64,000 nt of DNA from Botryotinia globosa (GCA_014898425.1 RCSZ01000008.1:1871501-1935500), one strand, 5' to 3'; shown: positions 44,199 to 58,600, numbered from the stretch's first letter. Notes: generated by a model from the sequence alone, not told the origin. A program made the numbers and translations.

Positions 44199-46154
44199 AA
44201 GAAGAAGAAGAAGAAGAAGAAGAAGAAATGGAGCCATGCACTTTTTAAAAAGTATCAATCATGTTCTGGAAATGCAGGAGTGAAGGAACGATAGAACTGT
44301 GGTGTTCAGAATGCGATTGCATGTACACATGTATGATGCACATGAAACGTAGTTTGGCAACCCGCAGACAAGAAGAAAGAGGGTTATTTGTAAAAATAGG
44401 CGAAGGCATAGTCTATCCTATCTGATGATATTCTATGTGTGTGTTCTATTTGTGCTATACAACCATGAACATGACCACATTCACGGAAAAAAGACTTGGA
44501 ATAAAGCTCCTGAAAATTCGTAATGAGAAGCAATGACTTCAAGATTGTGATGAATCTTGATTGCAATAAGGAGGGAACGAAACGAATTCGCCCGTGTAAA
44601 GTAACGGGATAATGCTGAATATACGCACACAATCATTCGTGTAAGCATCGAGATAATACAGAATACACGCACATTAACCTCTCCTTTTATCTATCAAACT
44701 GCCGACTCGACACATCTCTCTTGTATGACGGGATCTTACAGCGCAATATTCAGATTTTACATGAAGACTTCCACATAAAGATAAAGATATCATAACAAAA
44801 GCTTTCATTGACCTATCTATCTGCAAGATATCAATCCTTTTCACACGAATCAAATGAACACATACACACAAATCAGGAGTACACTTATTCCTCCCTCCCC
44901 AAGCAGCCAAATCCCACAAGTACAGAGTATCAAAACAAAACATCCACTACCCTTTCTCCAACCCTCAAAATTTCTTTGATTCATGTGGCGTTGTAATCAT
45001 GACTCGTCCCTACAGCCTCCAAGCCCCAAGCCCCAAACTCCAAACCCCAGAGTACGTCACCCACGTTATCCACACACGACTAACAAGTCACAAGAGTCAT
45101 CTGACATTCCCCAGATTCTGATCTTGATCTCCATCTGCATAGAGCCAGGCACCTACCAGTATGTATGTGCACTCAACTCGCCACCTCCAAGAACCCTCAG
45201 ATCCTCCAACCTCCAAGCTCCCGGATCCCAGAATTCTCCATCCTCAGAAGAACTCCCGTCAAAAATCTAGCTTTGAAAGACGCAGATGAATCCGGAAAAA
45301 CAGAAAATATACCCGTATACACAGCATCTATTCTCCAATCTCCAATACGGTAGACACAGCTGTAATACCAAATCTTAAATCTCCAACATCTTCTTTCACT
45401 TCACCCCCTCCCCAACCCCTCCCCAGCATCCACCACCCACCTCAAAACGCAAAACCCCAGCCCAAAGCCCAAAACGCCACATGCAAAGCTAATGACTAAT
45501 GACTAATGACTAATGACTAATTAGTCAATTCCTAAGCATAACGCAGCATCTCCACGAGACCGGAGAATGCGGGGTCCGGGGGAGAGAGCGAGCGAGCGAG
45601 ACTTTCTTGGCATTCGTATTGTTTGTTTTATTCTGGAGGGAAGAATGTTGTAAGCAAGAAACAACAAGCAAGTACGGAAAGTAGAAAGTAGAAATTTGAA
45701 CTTAAAACGCGAAACCATAACGGAGCGGTTATATACGGGTTTATTTTTATTAGGGGGAGGGGAAGGGATAAAGTAGAATATTATCTGAGTAGATACGATA
45801 AATAGATAGATACTTTATGCATTACGAAGGACTATTTTATTGTACGAGGAAATTAGGTTATGTGTCGAAAATAAGATTACATACGGGACCGAGTAATTAT
45901 AATACGATACCTACGATATCTAAGAATATCTATGATGAGATGAGATTTATATTATATATCATCTGCCTCTAGCTAACCTTAAACTAGCAATCACGTTTTT
46001 AACAATTGAATCATTTATGGGATTGTTGATTTGTGTGAGATGGAAATGTACTTTCTCTGCATGTATCATATATACGTATACTAGTGCATATATATATATA
46101 CCTAGTATATACATATATACATATACCTAATATATACATATATACATACATATA

Positions 46155-46186
<32 letters not shown>

Positions 46187-47829
46187 AAACCTAAAACTCA
46201 CACTTCACCTCACACTTCACCTCACAATACACATATCGCTTCATCACCAATGCACACCTCGAATTCCCCTTTATTCCAAATAGAACACATATTCTCCTCC
46301 TTCCTCTCCCTCTCCCATCCCATCTCCTCTAATTTCCCAACCCAAAATGCGGGGAAATCAGGATATACGCGTAGATGAGGTCCAGCCCACAGATACAGAT
46401 GCAGACATATACTTTGTAGTAGAAAATGATGTGATGTGATGCGATGCGATGCGATGGAATAATGGACTGCATACCTACCTACCCACCCACCCACACACAT
46501 ACATACACAACACATAAACCAGAAATCCCCATCCCCCAGCAAACCCCTCCAACAATTTTCTTACACAATCGAAAACTCCATTAGGACACCTCACCTTAGC
46601 ATATATAACACACCTGCATCATGCATGTCTCAATAACTCCACACGCATACTCCACACATGCACTCGCCGTAGTCCGTCGTCTCCACGAGAGAATTATTCA
46701 CATCGATTTCTAGGAAGTATTTCGATTTCCATCTCTGGGATAGAAATTAGAATACCGACTCAGAAAACGAAAATTACCAGCTCAGTTCAGCTCAGCTCAA
46801 TTCATACATACAGGAGAGGAAAAGGAGTCATTGTATCGAAAGGGAAAAAGGGGAATGAGAATATACCGGTAGTATAAGAAGGTAATTACATACTTACCTA
46901 TCTCGGTATCTAGGTAATGAGACCCAATATCCGGGAGCGGGAAGTTGTGCTGTGCTGTGCTGTGCTGTGTAAGTGTACAAGTATAAAAATATTAAAAATA
47001 ATAAGTGTTTTGGTTTACCTAGTAACCTTATGTAGGTATGTTTTATGTATTTATTATTATTAGTCATGGTTCTGATTATGATTATGCCAAGCGGGGTATT
47101 GGCGGGAGTTGAGTTGCGTTGGATGATCTGTACGAGTAATAAATAACCTTGATAGCTTTTTGTAAAGATTGAGATATAAATTGAATTTATTAATCGTATC
47201 GTATTGTATTGCATGTAATCTAATGTAAAATCTTCATAATGAAGAAATGTCCTACTGAACCAACCAACCAACCAGTTTCCCCTGTCTCCTCAAACATAGA
47301 AAAAATCCGGGGTATCATAAAGTTACTAGGTAGGTACTTTGGGTGATAACATACATGCAGCGCCAATCGCTCATTCGACCAAAGAAAAAATGTAAATGTA
47401 AATGTAAATAAAAAATAAAAATCAATTCAACTTTTTGTGTCCCCCGTTTCCTTTCTTTCCCGTGCCTTTCCTTCCCGTTCCTTTCCTGCCCGTGTGCCAT
47501 TTATTGACTGGTGGTTTTGTTCCCCCTTCCCCGTTTGTTGCGCCGTTTGTGTTGAATACGAGATGAGATGCTGTGTGTGTGTGTGTGTGTGTATTAAGAG
47601 GGTGAAGTAGTAATGTTGAAAACGCCATCATAATGCTTTTGAATGTTGAAATGCGGAGGTGTGTCTATCTGTCTCTCCAGATAGATAAAACCATGCAATA
47701 GATTACAGCGCCGCGCCGCGAAGAAAACCCCATAGGTATCGTAATGCAAATCCATGAAGAAGAATGCATGCATGTCTCGAGACTTCTGTAATCACCCAGG
47801 AAAAAGAAAAGAAAAAATTCTCTCCTCTC
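40474..47829. other. 7.4-kb gene-poor region with microsatellites
   Basis: No supportable gene. Visible simple repeats: TA run near 42100-42131, GA run 44023-44034, AGA run 44169-44227, TAATGAC tandem repeat 45489-45522, TATACATA-type array 46075-46185, GATGT/GATGC run 46430-46456, GCTGT run 46950-46968, GT run 47575-47592. ORFs are short and without family features. The right-hand 200 bp is the 3' side of the PAR32-like gene. Confidence 0.5.
44169..44227. repeat. AGA microsatellite
   Basis: About 19 uninterrupted AGA units; the poly-Arg reading frame across it is not a gene. Confidence 0.95.
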
Positions 47830-48294
47830 CTACGCCGTTCTCGTCGAATTCCTCGAAGTCCAGCGCTCGAGAAATCCTCCACTGCGCGCACTTCGGATGC
47901 TCCCATTGCTATCCTCGGAGCTGGTCGAGCTCTTGCGTTCGCTGGCGGGTCGGTCACTGGTGTAGTTTCCGGCGCCGCCGCGTCCAACGTGCCACATGCC
48001 TCCTTCGCTCATCTTCTTTTCGCGGGTGCTTTGACGTTCGAGTTCTTCGTCGAAGGAGAAGGGTGCTTTCTTGGAGGTGGGGAGAATGTTGCCGGCGCCG
48101 CCGCGGCCGCTGCTGAATTTGGATGAGGTTTGGGGAAGGCCGAGAGTGAAGAGGGAGGCGGGACCTCGGGCGTTGCTACCGTTGGTGGTCTTGGGGGCTT
48201 TGAATGTGTTTCCTGCTCCACCGCGGCCGGAATGGATGAATGAGGATGTGGCGACGTGAGGGTGAGGTTCGGTGACTTGGTATCGGGTTGTCAT
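47830..48294 (-). CDS. PAR32-like / DUF3602 family protein
   Basis: An intronless 154-aa frame with a good ACCATGA start context. Three copies of an xGRGGAGN motif are spaced through it (near residues 23-30, 63-70 and 104-111), each preceded by Ser/His/Val and followed by a hydrophobic residue. This motif repeat is the hallmark of the fungal DUF3602 family that includes yeast Par32, a TORC1-responsive phosphoprotein that inhibits ammonium transporters. The rest is Ser/Thr/Lys-rich and disordered, with likely phosphosites (SSTSSEDSNGS) and a C-terminal FLERWTSRNSTRTA. An ammonium-transport or TORC1 link here is by family analogy only. Confidence 0.85.
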   Translation of the reverse strand: MTTRYQVTEPHPHVATSSFIHSGRGGAGNTFKAPKTTNGSNARGPASLFTLGLPQTSSKFSSGRGGAGNILPTSKKAPFSFDEELERQSTREKKMSEGGMWHVGRGGAGNYTSDRPASERKSSTSSEDSNGSIRSARSGGFLERWTSRNSTRTA

Positions 48295-51200
48295 GGTTGC
48301 GGGTTGTTTGTTTGTTTGGTTGGTTGGTTGATTGTTGAGGATGTAGGTGTAGGTGTAGGTTTGGTGGTTGATTGAAGGGTGTTGAAAGTATTCAAAGGGT
48401 ATGAGTCCTTCTTGATGTAGTGAAGTAGTTTATAGTTGAGTGTAGTAAATGTTTAGGTTATAGAGTGAATCGATGATGAAACTATAGTAGCCTTTTAATT
48501 GTATGAGTGCGTAGTAGTAGGGAGGTAGTAATAGTAATAGTTTGATAGTGATCTGATATATTTGAGTAATAGTAGGTAGGCAAGTGCAAAGGAATGTGGG
48601 CCAACGTTTTCTTATATCCTTTTTTTCTCTTTAATCCTTTGATTATTACTCCTCACTTTGTATATAGAATACATAGTGCAGGTGACTCTTTTTCACAATA
48701 CGAGTCATCTAACTAAAAATAAATAAAAGGTTTTTTTTCTCTTTCATTATTTCCTTGTTCAAGAACGTCCGCCTCCTTCACATTTTCCAACGCATTTCGC
48801 ATTCTAAATTTCTCACGATGTTTGACACTTTGCAGTTAGAGGTAACCGCTCTCCGCTTTGCCGTGAACTACTCCGTAAACAACCATGAGGAGTCATTTTC
48901 CATACAATTATTACTCGCACGTACCAACTTCCTACCAACTTCCTACCAACTTCCTACCAACTTCCTACCAACCAATTTGAAGCCAAGTTGCCAAAGTTGC
49001 CAAAGTTGTCAAAGTTCTCGCACTCGTGATGAATTTTGTGGTTACTATTACGAAATCACTGAACGCTAGATCCTTCTATTTCCATTCGCTTAAGGAGAAA
49101 ATGCGCGAAAAAATGATCATTTTTAGCTTCTTCCTTGTCTATCCTTGTTCGTATGGTATGATATGATCCTGGGCCTCCTGGTCTTGTCCCTCCGACTCCC
49201 TGGCCTCTGAGCAAACCTGGGGGTAATTGAAATTCAGATATCCAGTCGATCTTGCAACATCGTGATTCGTGAGTGACTCTAGGAATACAGTAGTTCCAAT
49301 TTCGTCAGCAACTTCGCATCAGATCTCTCATGCGTGCCAACTTGCCAAGTCGATGAATTGAGTAGAAATAGTTTAGAAAAAGTTACGCTTGGGTCAAGTT
49401 ACTAATTGGCCATGTGGTGTGTGTGGTACGGTGAGAGCTTTCCTTGAGTGCAGAGTGTCAAAGAAAGTACATGTAGCACCATGTATGGAGGAGATGAGTT
49501 GATTTGTTTCTTATGCGTTTTGTAATTGTTGATCAAGGCTAATGGATACTTGACTACTGTGCTTGTGTATGTATCTCTACGTATCAATTGTGCCCATGTA
49601 AAACGTGCTTCGTGTTATGGAAAACATCATTTCAACAGGAGTCATTGAATGGAATTGAATTGTCAACTACATACTAATAATATATCGCCATATATCGCCA
49701 TCATCTTTCCAAATCTCATCAATTTTTCTGTATATGTATGTAATCAACTGCAGGTGTTGAGTGACTTGAGTCGTACTCGGGTAACCTCCCACCCAATCTC
49801 AAGTACGAAAGAGCCTCGTCTGACTCTTACCGCCAATTAGCTTATTTACCTGACTGTACCTACCTACTACCTCCAGCTAGGTATGTAGCTATCCAATTCA
49901 AAATTCTCCGCCCGGCTTTAGATTTTCAGGTACCGTACCATGAAAACTCAAAATTGTGTGCTGACAACTTACAACATATGACAAGGGCAATAATATTCCG
50001 TTGTGAAGGCGAGATGGCGAAATGATGGCTCAATGGCTCAATGGCTCAATGTCTCAATGTCCCAATGTCTCAAATGTCTCAATGTCTCAATGTCTGTGGA
50101 CTGTCATTTTGATGTCATCATTTAATCGAAATGAACCAATGAGACCATTGTATTTAAAGACATTTTCTCTTCTGTCTCCTTTTCCCTCCCTTTTTTTCTT
50201 TTTCTTCCTTGAATGTCTTTCCAAATAATAACCCTTTACCAACTCAAAGCTCCATAGAATTCAGAGTCAGAACTGAAAAGAGATTTCCTAGTGATGTCAA
50301 CACACTGAAAACTTTTAATTTATTCCCCACAACTTCACAAGCTCACTCACCCCTTACCAATGTAGAAGCAACAGGGCTGAAGAATACCGCTTCATTCTTC
50401 TTCCCTTGTTTTCCCCCGCAAAATCTTAACGCCCATGAAAGAAATTTTCATTAGATCCACATATGTGCATTAGACAACATTGACAGCGATCAGGAGTTGA
50501 AACGCAAGATGGAGCAACTGACGGTCGAGACTCTTGCTTCTTAATCAATAGTCATCTGCCAACCGTTTCTAGCATTGCATGATTTGCATCTTTGTGAAAA
50601 CCTGACTCCATCGTGAACTCGGGCTTCAAAGCCGGAATGCCGAGGTTTTAAATTTGTGAATAGGAGACCGAGAGCGAGGATAAAGTTTGAACGCGTACAT
50701 TCATTCCACTTTGATCGCTCAAATCCGCCTTGTCCATAATTTCATGAAACCGAGGCTACCCGTTACAGGCATTGACAGCTCATATGACCTCGCCATAAAC
50801 AAATGTGAAAATGGGAGAGATCCTAGAGGATACATTCAATGCTTCATCGGTTCGGTGCGGCGCGGCGCCCACTCGAATCAGTTGGCTTTATGGCCTAATC
50901 GGCGAACAGCCAAATACGATCGATTTGACTTTTCACCAAAAATAGGAGGCACTTCGTCGGATGACAAAATCGCTCTCTCAAATTACATGCTAGAAGCATC
51001 TCAGTCTGAAGAGCCACTTGTCAAATCCGAATGAGAATATTGAAAGGAGACAGGGCGTGGGCAGGTATGTGAATTCCCATTTTGGCACACGATTTCTTTG
51101 GTCCATTGTGCGGGTGGATAATTATCACGATCGTGTTTGAAGTCTTGAAACGATGGTTTGATCTTTCATCCCATCTTTCAGTCTGTATTCAAAGTCAATC

Positions 51201-54200
51201 ATCCGTGAAGATAAACGCCCACTCATGCATACTTCTCTTCAAGCTTAGTATCGAGCTCACATGTTATCGGGTTTTAATGGAGTTCGTGAGCATGTATGTA
51301 TTAATTCCACGTCCTGTGTGTCCTGTTATGACCACCTCAAGGAAACGGAACTGTAAGATGTGAGTGAGTTTTCAAATCTATTTTTGTCAGTCTCGGTAAT
51401 CATTTGATGGGCATAAGTTTGGGGAGAAGATGAAGAAAGAGAAGGTATAGTAACACTTAGCGTAATGAGAATGCCGGATTTTGGGAAGGAGTTCCAACGC
51501 TAAGTGGGGGCCTTTGCTCGAAACATCAGGTTTGAGCATATCTTCAACTTCATTCTTCATCGCGAACTATCAAACATATAAGATTTTATTTCATCCTCAT
51601 CGAACTTCAATCGGCGTAATGTCGTTGTATCTTTGACCATACAAAACTTCTGCTCCATCTTTACCAACGTTAGACCAGGGGGGGGGAACGTCGTTGGAAA
51701 ACCTTCTCATCACCAAATTACCACACCCGCAGCCAATTTTTTTTTCGAAGGATGAGAAATATATTAGTATTATATTCGGCATGTGATACAGTATTTCAAG
51801 GTAAAAGGTGTATGATGGAGACAATTGCATTCGTCACATGACTTCCATCAATAGAGCGTTGATGCTCTTGTTCATTCTTGTGATGCACAAAGTTTGATCA
51901 CAAAGACCGCAACATGGAGTTGCCAACTTGTTTGTCACTCTACTGTGTACGCATACTTCGCCACCGAAGATATAGTGAAAGACACACACAGCTCTTGAGT
52001 AGCGAGGTAAGAAAAATTGTTGGCGTAGTAGGGGCAGAAATGGCTTGTTCCAATACTTACTCCTCATTAACCAGATGGTAGGAACATGCTGAGAGAGTAT
52101 GACCAAAGGGTTTCAAGGCTGAAGATCACCAGAAGTGTAGGTTGTCTTCAAGAGTGAAAGAAATCAAAAACTTCAATGTTGTACATTACAACATTCTCGA
52201 AACCCGAGCCCAAAATATCACTCTTTTGCTTATGGAGGACGGAGATCAGGACATCATTGGAATCAGGCATTTCTTTACCAAGTAAAATCTCATTCATACA
52301 TGCTAGTTGCGTATGCTGATAGTCACATGCAGGTGTTTTTCCTTCAATCGAACCATATTCTTCCATTAACCAATCTTATGATAGTCTTCATCGAAATCCT
52401 GCAATCACGATTTTCTTTAATGTGGTACAACAGGATCAGTGGAAAACACGTGACTGTGGTGTGGTATCACACTGAGACATAGTGGTTTATACCCTTCTTG
52501 TTTTACATACCTGGCAGGATTGTTACTTTCTATCTCAATTTCCGAATCTGGACACCGGAAACTACAGAGAATTACAAAAAGGGGCTTACGATGTACCTGA
52601 TCGCCCTCACTCACATATTTTTGTCATATAGCACGACTTTCATGAACGTGCTGCGGAATTTATCGGCTGTTCATATCGATGAGATGCATCAATCACGCCG
52701 GATATATGTATAGCACATCTCCATAACCATGTCACAACTATGCAGAGAAATTCGTTCCATTCTTGTGGCAAGAAGATAGCAACATACGATATCACAATCC
52801 CGACGTTCATCCAGTAAACGCGAAACAGCGGGAAAGGAGGAAACGTAACCCGTCCCGGATGATGGATCAACTGATTCGCTTGACCTTCGTCTCTCATATC
52901 AGCTATTACATTTTTGGGGAACATTATCAGTCAGATGGCCGGTTCCATAACATCGGGACATTGTATTGACAAGTTGCATGCATCTACAGCCGCTAATGCC
53001 ATGTCGTACTACTTAATCGTTCTGGCTGTATATCGAGATTTTGTGCTTTCTGTCACTTCCTGAGATGGGATTTCTATAGTAAGCTTGCCAGCTGAGATGC
53101 GCTCCTCATTGGGGACCAGGCAAGCCAAGCAAGGAAAAAAAATAGCATGTTGACGATGTTCACCAGAAGGCGTGGAAATGCTGGCACCAATGAAAAAATA
53201 TGCATTTCTCATTGGCGAATTCGGATATGCTGTGCAAGCATTTTGTCAGTGAGGTTATGGACACCACAAACATGTGCGAGTGTTTGACGATTTTTTCCAC
53301 TCAATGTGGAAGACAACCAATGGCCAAATGAGGAAGGGTTGAGAATTCGCTATCCCAATTGAACTGTTTGTCAGAGGCCTTGTCAGCAATGGGTTAATTG
53401 ACTCTTGGTCGCAGTACGATATTTACTCGCACGCGTTTGCGCTATTGCCACCAAGTATGTCGTGCCCTTCTGTAGCATATTTGATACTCACTGGAAGCGA
53501 GAACATTCGAAGAAGAAAAGCAGAAACTCGTTTCAAATTCAATCTCGAACACCGAATCATATTCATTCATTCAATATACATGAATAGTAATGGGAAATTA
53601 AATTCATTTTATCCGCAATCATCAAAAACTCCCAAGGACGCCTCCCATACTAGCAAAAGTAATGCAGTACGCTTTCCTACCTTCAGCACTCAGAAATAAT
53701 GTCCCCGTGACAAACCTCCGCATTTGTACGCCATCCATGTTTCTTGTGCTTCCTTCAACCATCTCGATCAAATCAGGATCCCTCATATAATTCAACACTG
53801 CGAATGGAGAGTACAGAGATACAACAACATCCCACGTGTGAAAATGTGAAGACTGGCATAGGTTGATGAACCAAGCTCGATCGAAACACTAGAGTTTGTG
53901 CGTTTGAGTCTTCATCTCAAGGTAGCACCGAATCTTGCTGTAAACCATAAGGGAAGAATATGAAAAAGGCTCCTTGACACTAGCAAAAGGACCGACACCC
54001 TCCTTCGATGGTATGACCTGTTGAAATACTCTTTTAATTGGCTTCTCGAGTGTGTGGTACTCGCAACTGAGAAAGGATTCGAACCATCAACTCCCATCAT
54101 GCCATTGTTCAGAATTCTGAATCACAAAATGACCCGAGTCACAAAATTGCCCTTGTACATCCGACCAATTAGTTGCATCCCGATGGATTGACCATGAATA

Positions 54201-54595
54201 TCCGTCGTTCCGAAGCCTCAGAAAAGATCTGCACCACCAACTCCACCTCTTCCATCGATCGGTCTCAATGGTACCCAATCTCGGGCCTTCTTCCGCTTGT
54301 CTTTCCGTGTCTACCGTTCAGAATAACTTTCGGATTGTCATGTGGGACCGGGTCCTACTCTCCATCCTATAACCGTGAAATTTGGATCCCTTGCTTCACA
54401 GTTCCAGATCTCTGCTTAGTCCTAACCTGATTAAAGATAATTTTTAGGGTACTTCATTCTCCGCGTTGGGGTCTAGTCAACGGGTGAATTGCTAATTCAT
54501 TTGATACCAAAGTCATCAGAAAAAAATCAACGCCAAAACCCAACAAGGATAAAACTCGTCCCCTGTTTCCGACTCGTAGTACATCAGGAGCCCAG
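48295..54595. other. 6.3-kb gene-poor region
   Basis: The left 500 bp is the promoter of the PAR32-like gene, with GTAGGT- and TAGTAG-type repeats. Further features are ACCAACTTCCT direct repeats (48926-48970) and ATGNCTCA repeats (50022-50098). The 115-codon frame at 50687-51034 and the 104-codon frame at 48755-49069 have no motifs or splice support, and I do not call them. Confidence 0.45.
50022..50098. repeat. Short tandem repeat ATGGCTCA/ATGTCTCA
   Basis: About nine imperfect 8-9-bp units (ATGGCTCA, ATGTCTCA, ATGTCCCA). Confidence 0.85.
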
Positions 54596-54956
54596 TTATC
54601 TGACAGTTCTGCCACTATGGGTGTTCTTGCTCCTTCCAGAAGAGCGCCTCGCTTCCCGATTTCTATGAGCCGGTACAGTCTGCAGATTATTGGAATAGTA
54701 GCTTGCAGAACTGGAGTGATAGGGGCAAGGACTGTGAGATATTCCGGTGCCTCCGCAAGTAGTACAGGTTGGTCTAAGATATCTTGTTAGATTCTATGAA
54801 TTTGAAGGAAAGAAATAGGTTGGTTTGGAAATGAAGCTTGGCATAGAGGTACTTGAAGATGATTACATACTCTCGTGGGGAACCACCGCAATACTGACAT
54901 GTCATTAACACATTGCCATTGAAACAGCAGTCATAGGCTTGGCTAGAGTACGACAT
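54596..54956 (-). CDS. Small protein with paired CxxCGG zinc-finger-like motifs, spliced, 87 aa
   Basis: Exon 1 (54956-54871) starts MSYSSQAYDCCFNG and carries MTCQYCGGS. A 97-nt phase-2 intron (54870-54774) has a GTATGT donor, CTAAC branch and TTAG acceptor. Exon 2 (54773-54596) continues PTCTTCGGTGISHSPCPYH, followed by a Ser/Tyr and then Arg/Ser-rich basic tail ending SGRTVR. Splicing places two CxxCGG motifs eight residues apart, with further Cys/His nearby. This resembles the CxxCxGxG zinc-binding module of DnaJ-type proteins and several small fungal proteins. There is no J-domain and no signal peptide. A zinc-binding or redox role is inference. The coherence of the motifs across the intron is the main evidence that the gene is real. 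It is isolated, with no gene within 6 kb on either side. Confidence 0.65.
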
Positions 54957-57900
54957 TATAGAATTGACGATACAAAGTTTGAATAGTGCTCAACTGTGGT
55001 AAAGGTGGAATAGTATGTGAAGATGTTTATATCTTCAATGGCGTCAAAGCTAGAAGGCTTCCAATAATTCAGAGAGGTCCTTCAGGTTGTGTATGGCCGT
55101 AAAAGTCAAGCACAATTTCTTCGAAGTACAAAGTGGAGTGTTGTGCGGATTCCAGATTTCTCACTTTGTTGCAGTGATCTTCATTCATCTTATACATCTC
55201 ATATTCTTAAGCATCTCCCATCAGCTCCCATCAATAATAGAACCCCCACACTCTATCGAGGTCAGTCAGATTCCACCCCATGCATTTTCTTTCTCACCGT
55301 CAGCTTCTTTTTTTAGCAGAAGAAAAGAAACAGCATACATCGTCAGATATCGTGAGAATTCACCCGGATAGCCCTATGCACATTGTATTAGGCACGAATT
55401 TCCTCACCAGGCCTCACCGCTCCTACTTGAATTATTGAAACAAGGAACATTCTCGTCCTCTTCTCTTTTATCTCTGTCTCTCGTGCCATCATTGGCCACT
55501 CTTGAAGCAAGAACAATTTACGAGGGGCTCAAAGATGATCTGCTGATCGGATATCTCTCCTCATGGTTATGCCGGTAGTATGCTGGATACTTTACAATAG
55601 AAAACTTGGGGGTTATTTTGATTACGCCGTCATTGTCGATAACTATAGATTGGCTTCTTTCTGTCATTTTTGATTTACCAGTGGAGTGGACCTTACACAA
55701 CATAAGATTCTATGCGGAGAGACGTTCTACAGATGAATCTGGCTTGCAACTCAGAAATTCGAAGGCGCCATGTGCATAGGACAGAAACGGTCGCTGCGAA
55801 ACAGAGATGAAGTACTGGAAGAGCAAACCTCCGGCTTTTGTACGAGACAACACAATTTTTTTGTCACCCGAAACAATCTGAGCTCGTGGGTGCTTCATGG
55901 TACCTGTCGACCTTTCAATTGCCTTTGATTAACTCAATTATGCGCTCTCGTTAGTAGTAAAGTGGCAAGATTGGGATGGCTCAACTGATGGCACGAATCT
56001 TGCACACACTAAATTAACGGATAAAGATACCACCGATTTGGGGCCCCTTGTCTTTAATACACAGAAATTGGCTCCAAACCACCGGTTTCATCTAACATTG
56101 TAGTGGCGCCTCGTACCCCATTCCAAGACTTGCCTCCCACTCTTTCTGAATACCCCACCACAAAACTAGACCTTCAGTTCTCAAAACAATCATTCACACA
56201 TTTCATGATGATTTTTGGAGCGAATCCTGTAAGTTCAACCAATCCTATGATTTACCATATACACTACCGTCCTGGAGACCTCGAGGCTTCATGTACATAA
56301 TAGGCAGTTAGCCGTAACTCGGGATTACAACATAAGTGGCTTCCCTGGTCATTCTTCTATTCGCAGATATGCAAAGACTTATGCCGTGCGTGTGAGACGC
56401 TGTGCAACCACTCCTCGAAAACGAGAAACTGATAGTTCCATAGATTCAATTTAACTCCCGTCGATTGCAAATCGCAAATCGAAATGTCATATGTATGGGA
56501 TGATCTACATAAGTATGTAGGGGTTGTAATCCATTATCATCATTGTTATCATTATGTATTGTTTTCAAGGATGTTCGGCAATGAGAGAGAGGAGTCTCTT
56601 TAGTGGGGGTTGTGCCAAGTGTCGTGATGACAATAATGGATCCTGGAGAAGTAGGAGAGAGCCTTATTCTCATATTGGCCGAATGAGCGCTAGCCACGAA
56701 GTTTCTGTGCACGTTACCAAGGTGTAAGAAGTAATTGAGACGGCGAAGCGCTCGCTTTCTTTCCCCAGTTATACTTCTTACTTTCTCCCTTTTCAAGCGA
56801 ATCAGTAGATCAAACTTCTTGAAAATGAAGTATCAACCTTCACCCTAATATGCATCTTCGTACCACATCAGTCCATTCTGTGTCAATTACTGCGTCTTAC
56901 TTCCTAATATTCGCATTGATCTATCCAAAGATGCTCTCTACCCACAGACATTCTCATATGGTTATCGACTTCCTGCGCATTTGACTGGCGTGCGTCATCG
57001 ATGAAAACATGATAAATCGCACGTCACCGCTTCTATGCACATTTTTCTGATCCCACACGGTATGGTCCCTGCATTTGCAAATTATTTGCAGAGCAATTTC
57101 AAAACTGATAAGATATGATCTATCATACCATTAGCTTCAGGGCTGAAGGTTGGATTGCATATCAAAACGTCGTTTCGTTCGTCGGATTCGGGCAGAACCC
57201 GTATATGTGCGTATCCGCTATACGAACCGCAATACTACCTAGCTAGTTCCCCCATTTGGAAGATGACTCAATCAACTTTCCTAAGTCGGAATAATTATAC
57301 CCAAGTACACCTTCCCGAGGACATGGAACCAATTATTCAAGTACCAATCGAGCCTTACCGCCGGGAAGAAGAGGTCTGCGATAGATCGCAATCGATGCAA
57401 GTGTCCATTCTTTCTATCCATCCTTCCTTCCGATTCGCGTTTCATCCGATCAAGATCACTGTTTCTTTATGATTAGATATGATAAGTCTAATTTTACTTC
57501 TCCACTCGGGCATAAGCTAGGCTTAGCGGCGTGAGTTGAAACGGACAATGATTGCATAGTATCGCGATCCTTTCAGTCGGGCTCTTCACCGTATACACAT
57601 ATAGCCGTGAGGTGTTATATATGCTGAATCCATGAATTCCTTACTTGAGTATGAATTCAAGGATCCAAATGCATATATAGACAAGTATCTCGGTTCTTGC
57701 AAGGTCCCTCGTGGATACTTACAGTACTTCGCATATTACATGCATGGTGACGATGGTTTCAGATGGGGATGGCAAGCTATTTGACCGAATCGAAATAACC
57801 GTTATCCGAAACTTTACGTCGGATAATGATGTACGGTCACATTATGGACGTGTCAACTTTCATTGCTTCTTTTTCGGTTGCAAATATCATCATTACCCAT

Positions 57901-58600
57901 GCCCATATCACATGCATCAAATCACACCATCTTGATAGCGAAAGAGCCCCCAACATATATCCGTTCATAACTCACTCACTACCCCATTTACTCACAAATT
58001 GACCAATCCCCTTCTTGCAGAATAGACACAGTGGTTGTATATCCCGCGAAATAGCTTTCTTACACGCATTAGATGGGTAATATGGATGTGCAGCCATCCG
58101 TTGTGTATATAATATGCAGCCATGTATGTGCATTATGTGCTTACTTTCTCTTCGGTTCTCTGTCTTTCTGTCTCGCTCTTTCATTACCCCACTCATTACC
58201 CCGCTATACCGTTTCTTGAATTTGGGGTTGGGAAGGAGGAATATGAGTCTAGATTGTGTTGATGATTGGGAAAGTTGGGAATTTGGGGGTGGGCTTGGGG
58301 GCTTGGGGGCGGTATGATGTAGATGACTGCTAGTGTATTACGCTACACGGTGATTGTCGGTTAAATAGATGGGTAAATGAGAGTTTTTATCGATATATGC
58401 GGCTGTGATGTGATGTGATGCAAGGTTTTGTATTTTGGTGGAGATATGTGGAGATATATTGAGGGTGAGAGTGAATGTGAGGGAGAAATCGGGAAGGATA
58501 ATGATTATATTTGGTGAAGTGATTTGCATATATATAGTATATATGTATTTAGCAGGGAAGTGTTTGCATTGGATTGGATTCAGCTCAGCTTGGTGGTGGG

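Noticed and set aside
47754..48126. Two overlapping 120-codon plus-strand ORFs
   Set aside because: Both are antisense to the PAR32-like gene with its three GRGGAGN motifs.
48755..49069. 104-codon ORF with Cys-Gln-Ser repeats
   Set aside because: The repeats derive from short DNA direct repeats (ACCAACTTCCT, TTGCCAAAG) and no other coding evidence exists.
50687..51034. 115-codon plus-strand ORF in the gene-poor region
   Set aside because: No recognisable motif, signal peptide, splice context or codon pattern beyond chance.
54055..54110. tRNA-like T-arm (GGTTCGAATCC on the minus strand)
   Set aside because: The T-stem pairs poorly and no A-box, anticodon stem or acceptor stem could be found at the right spacing.
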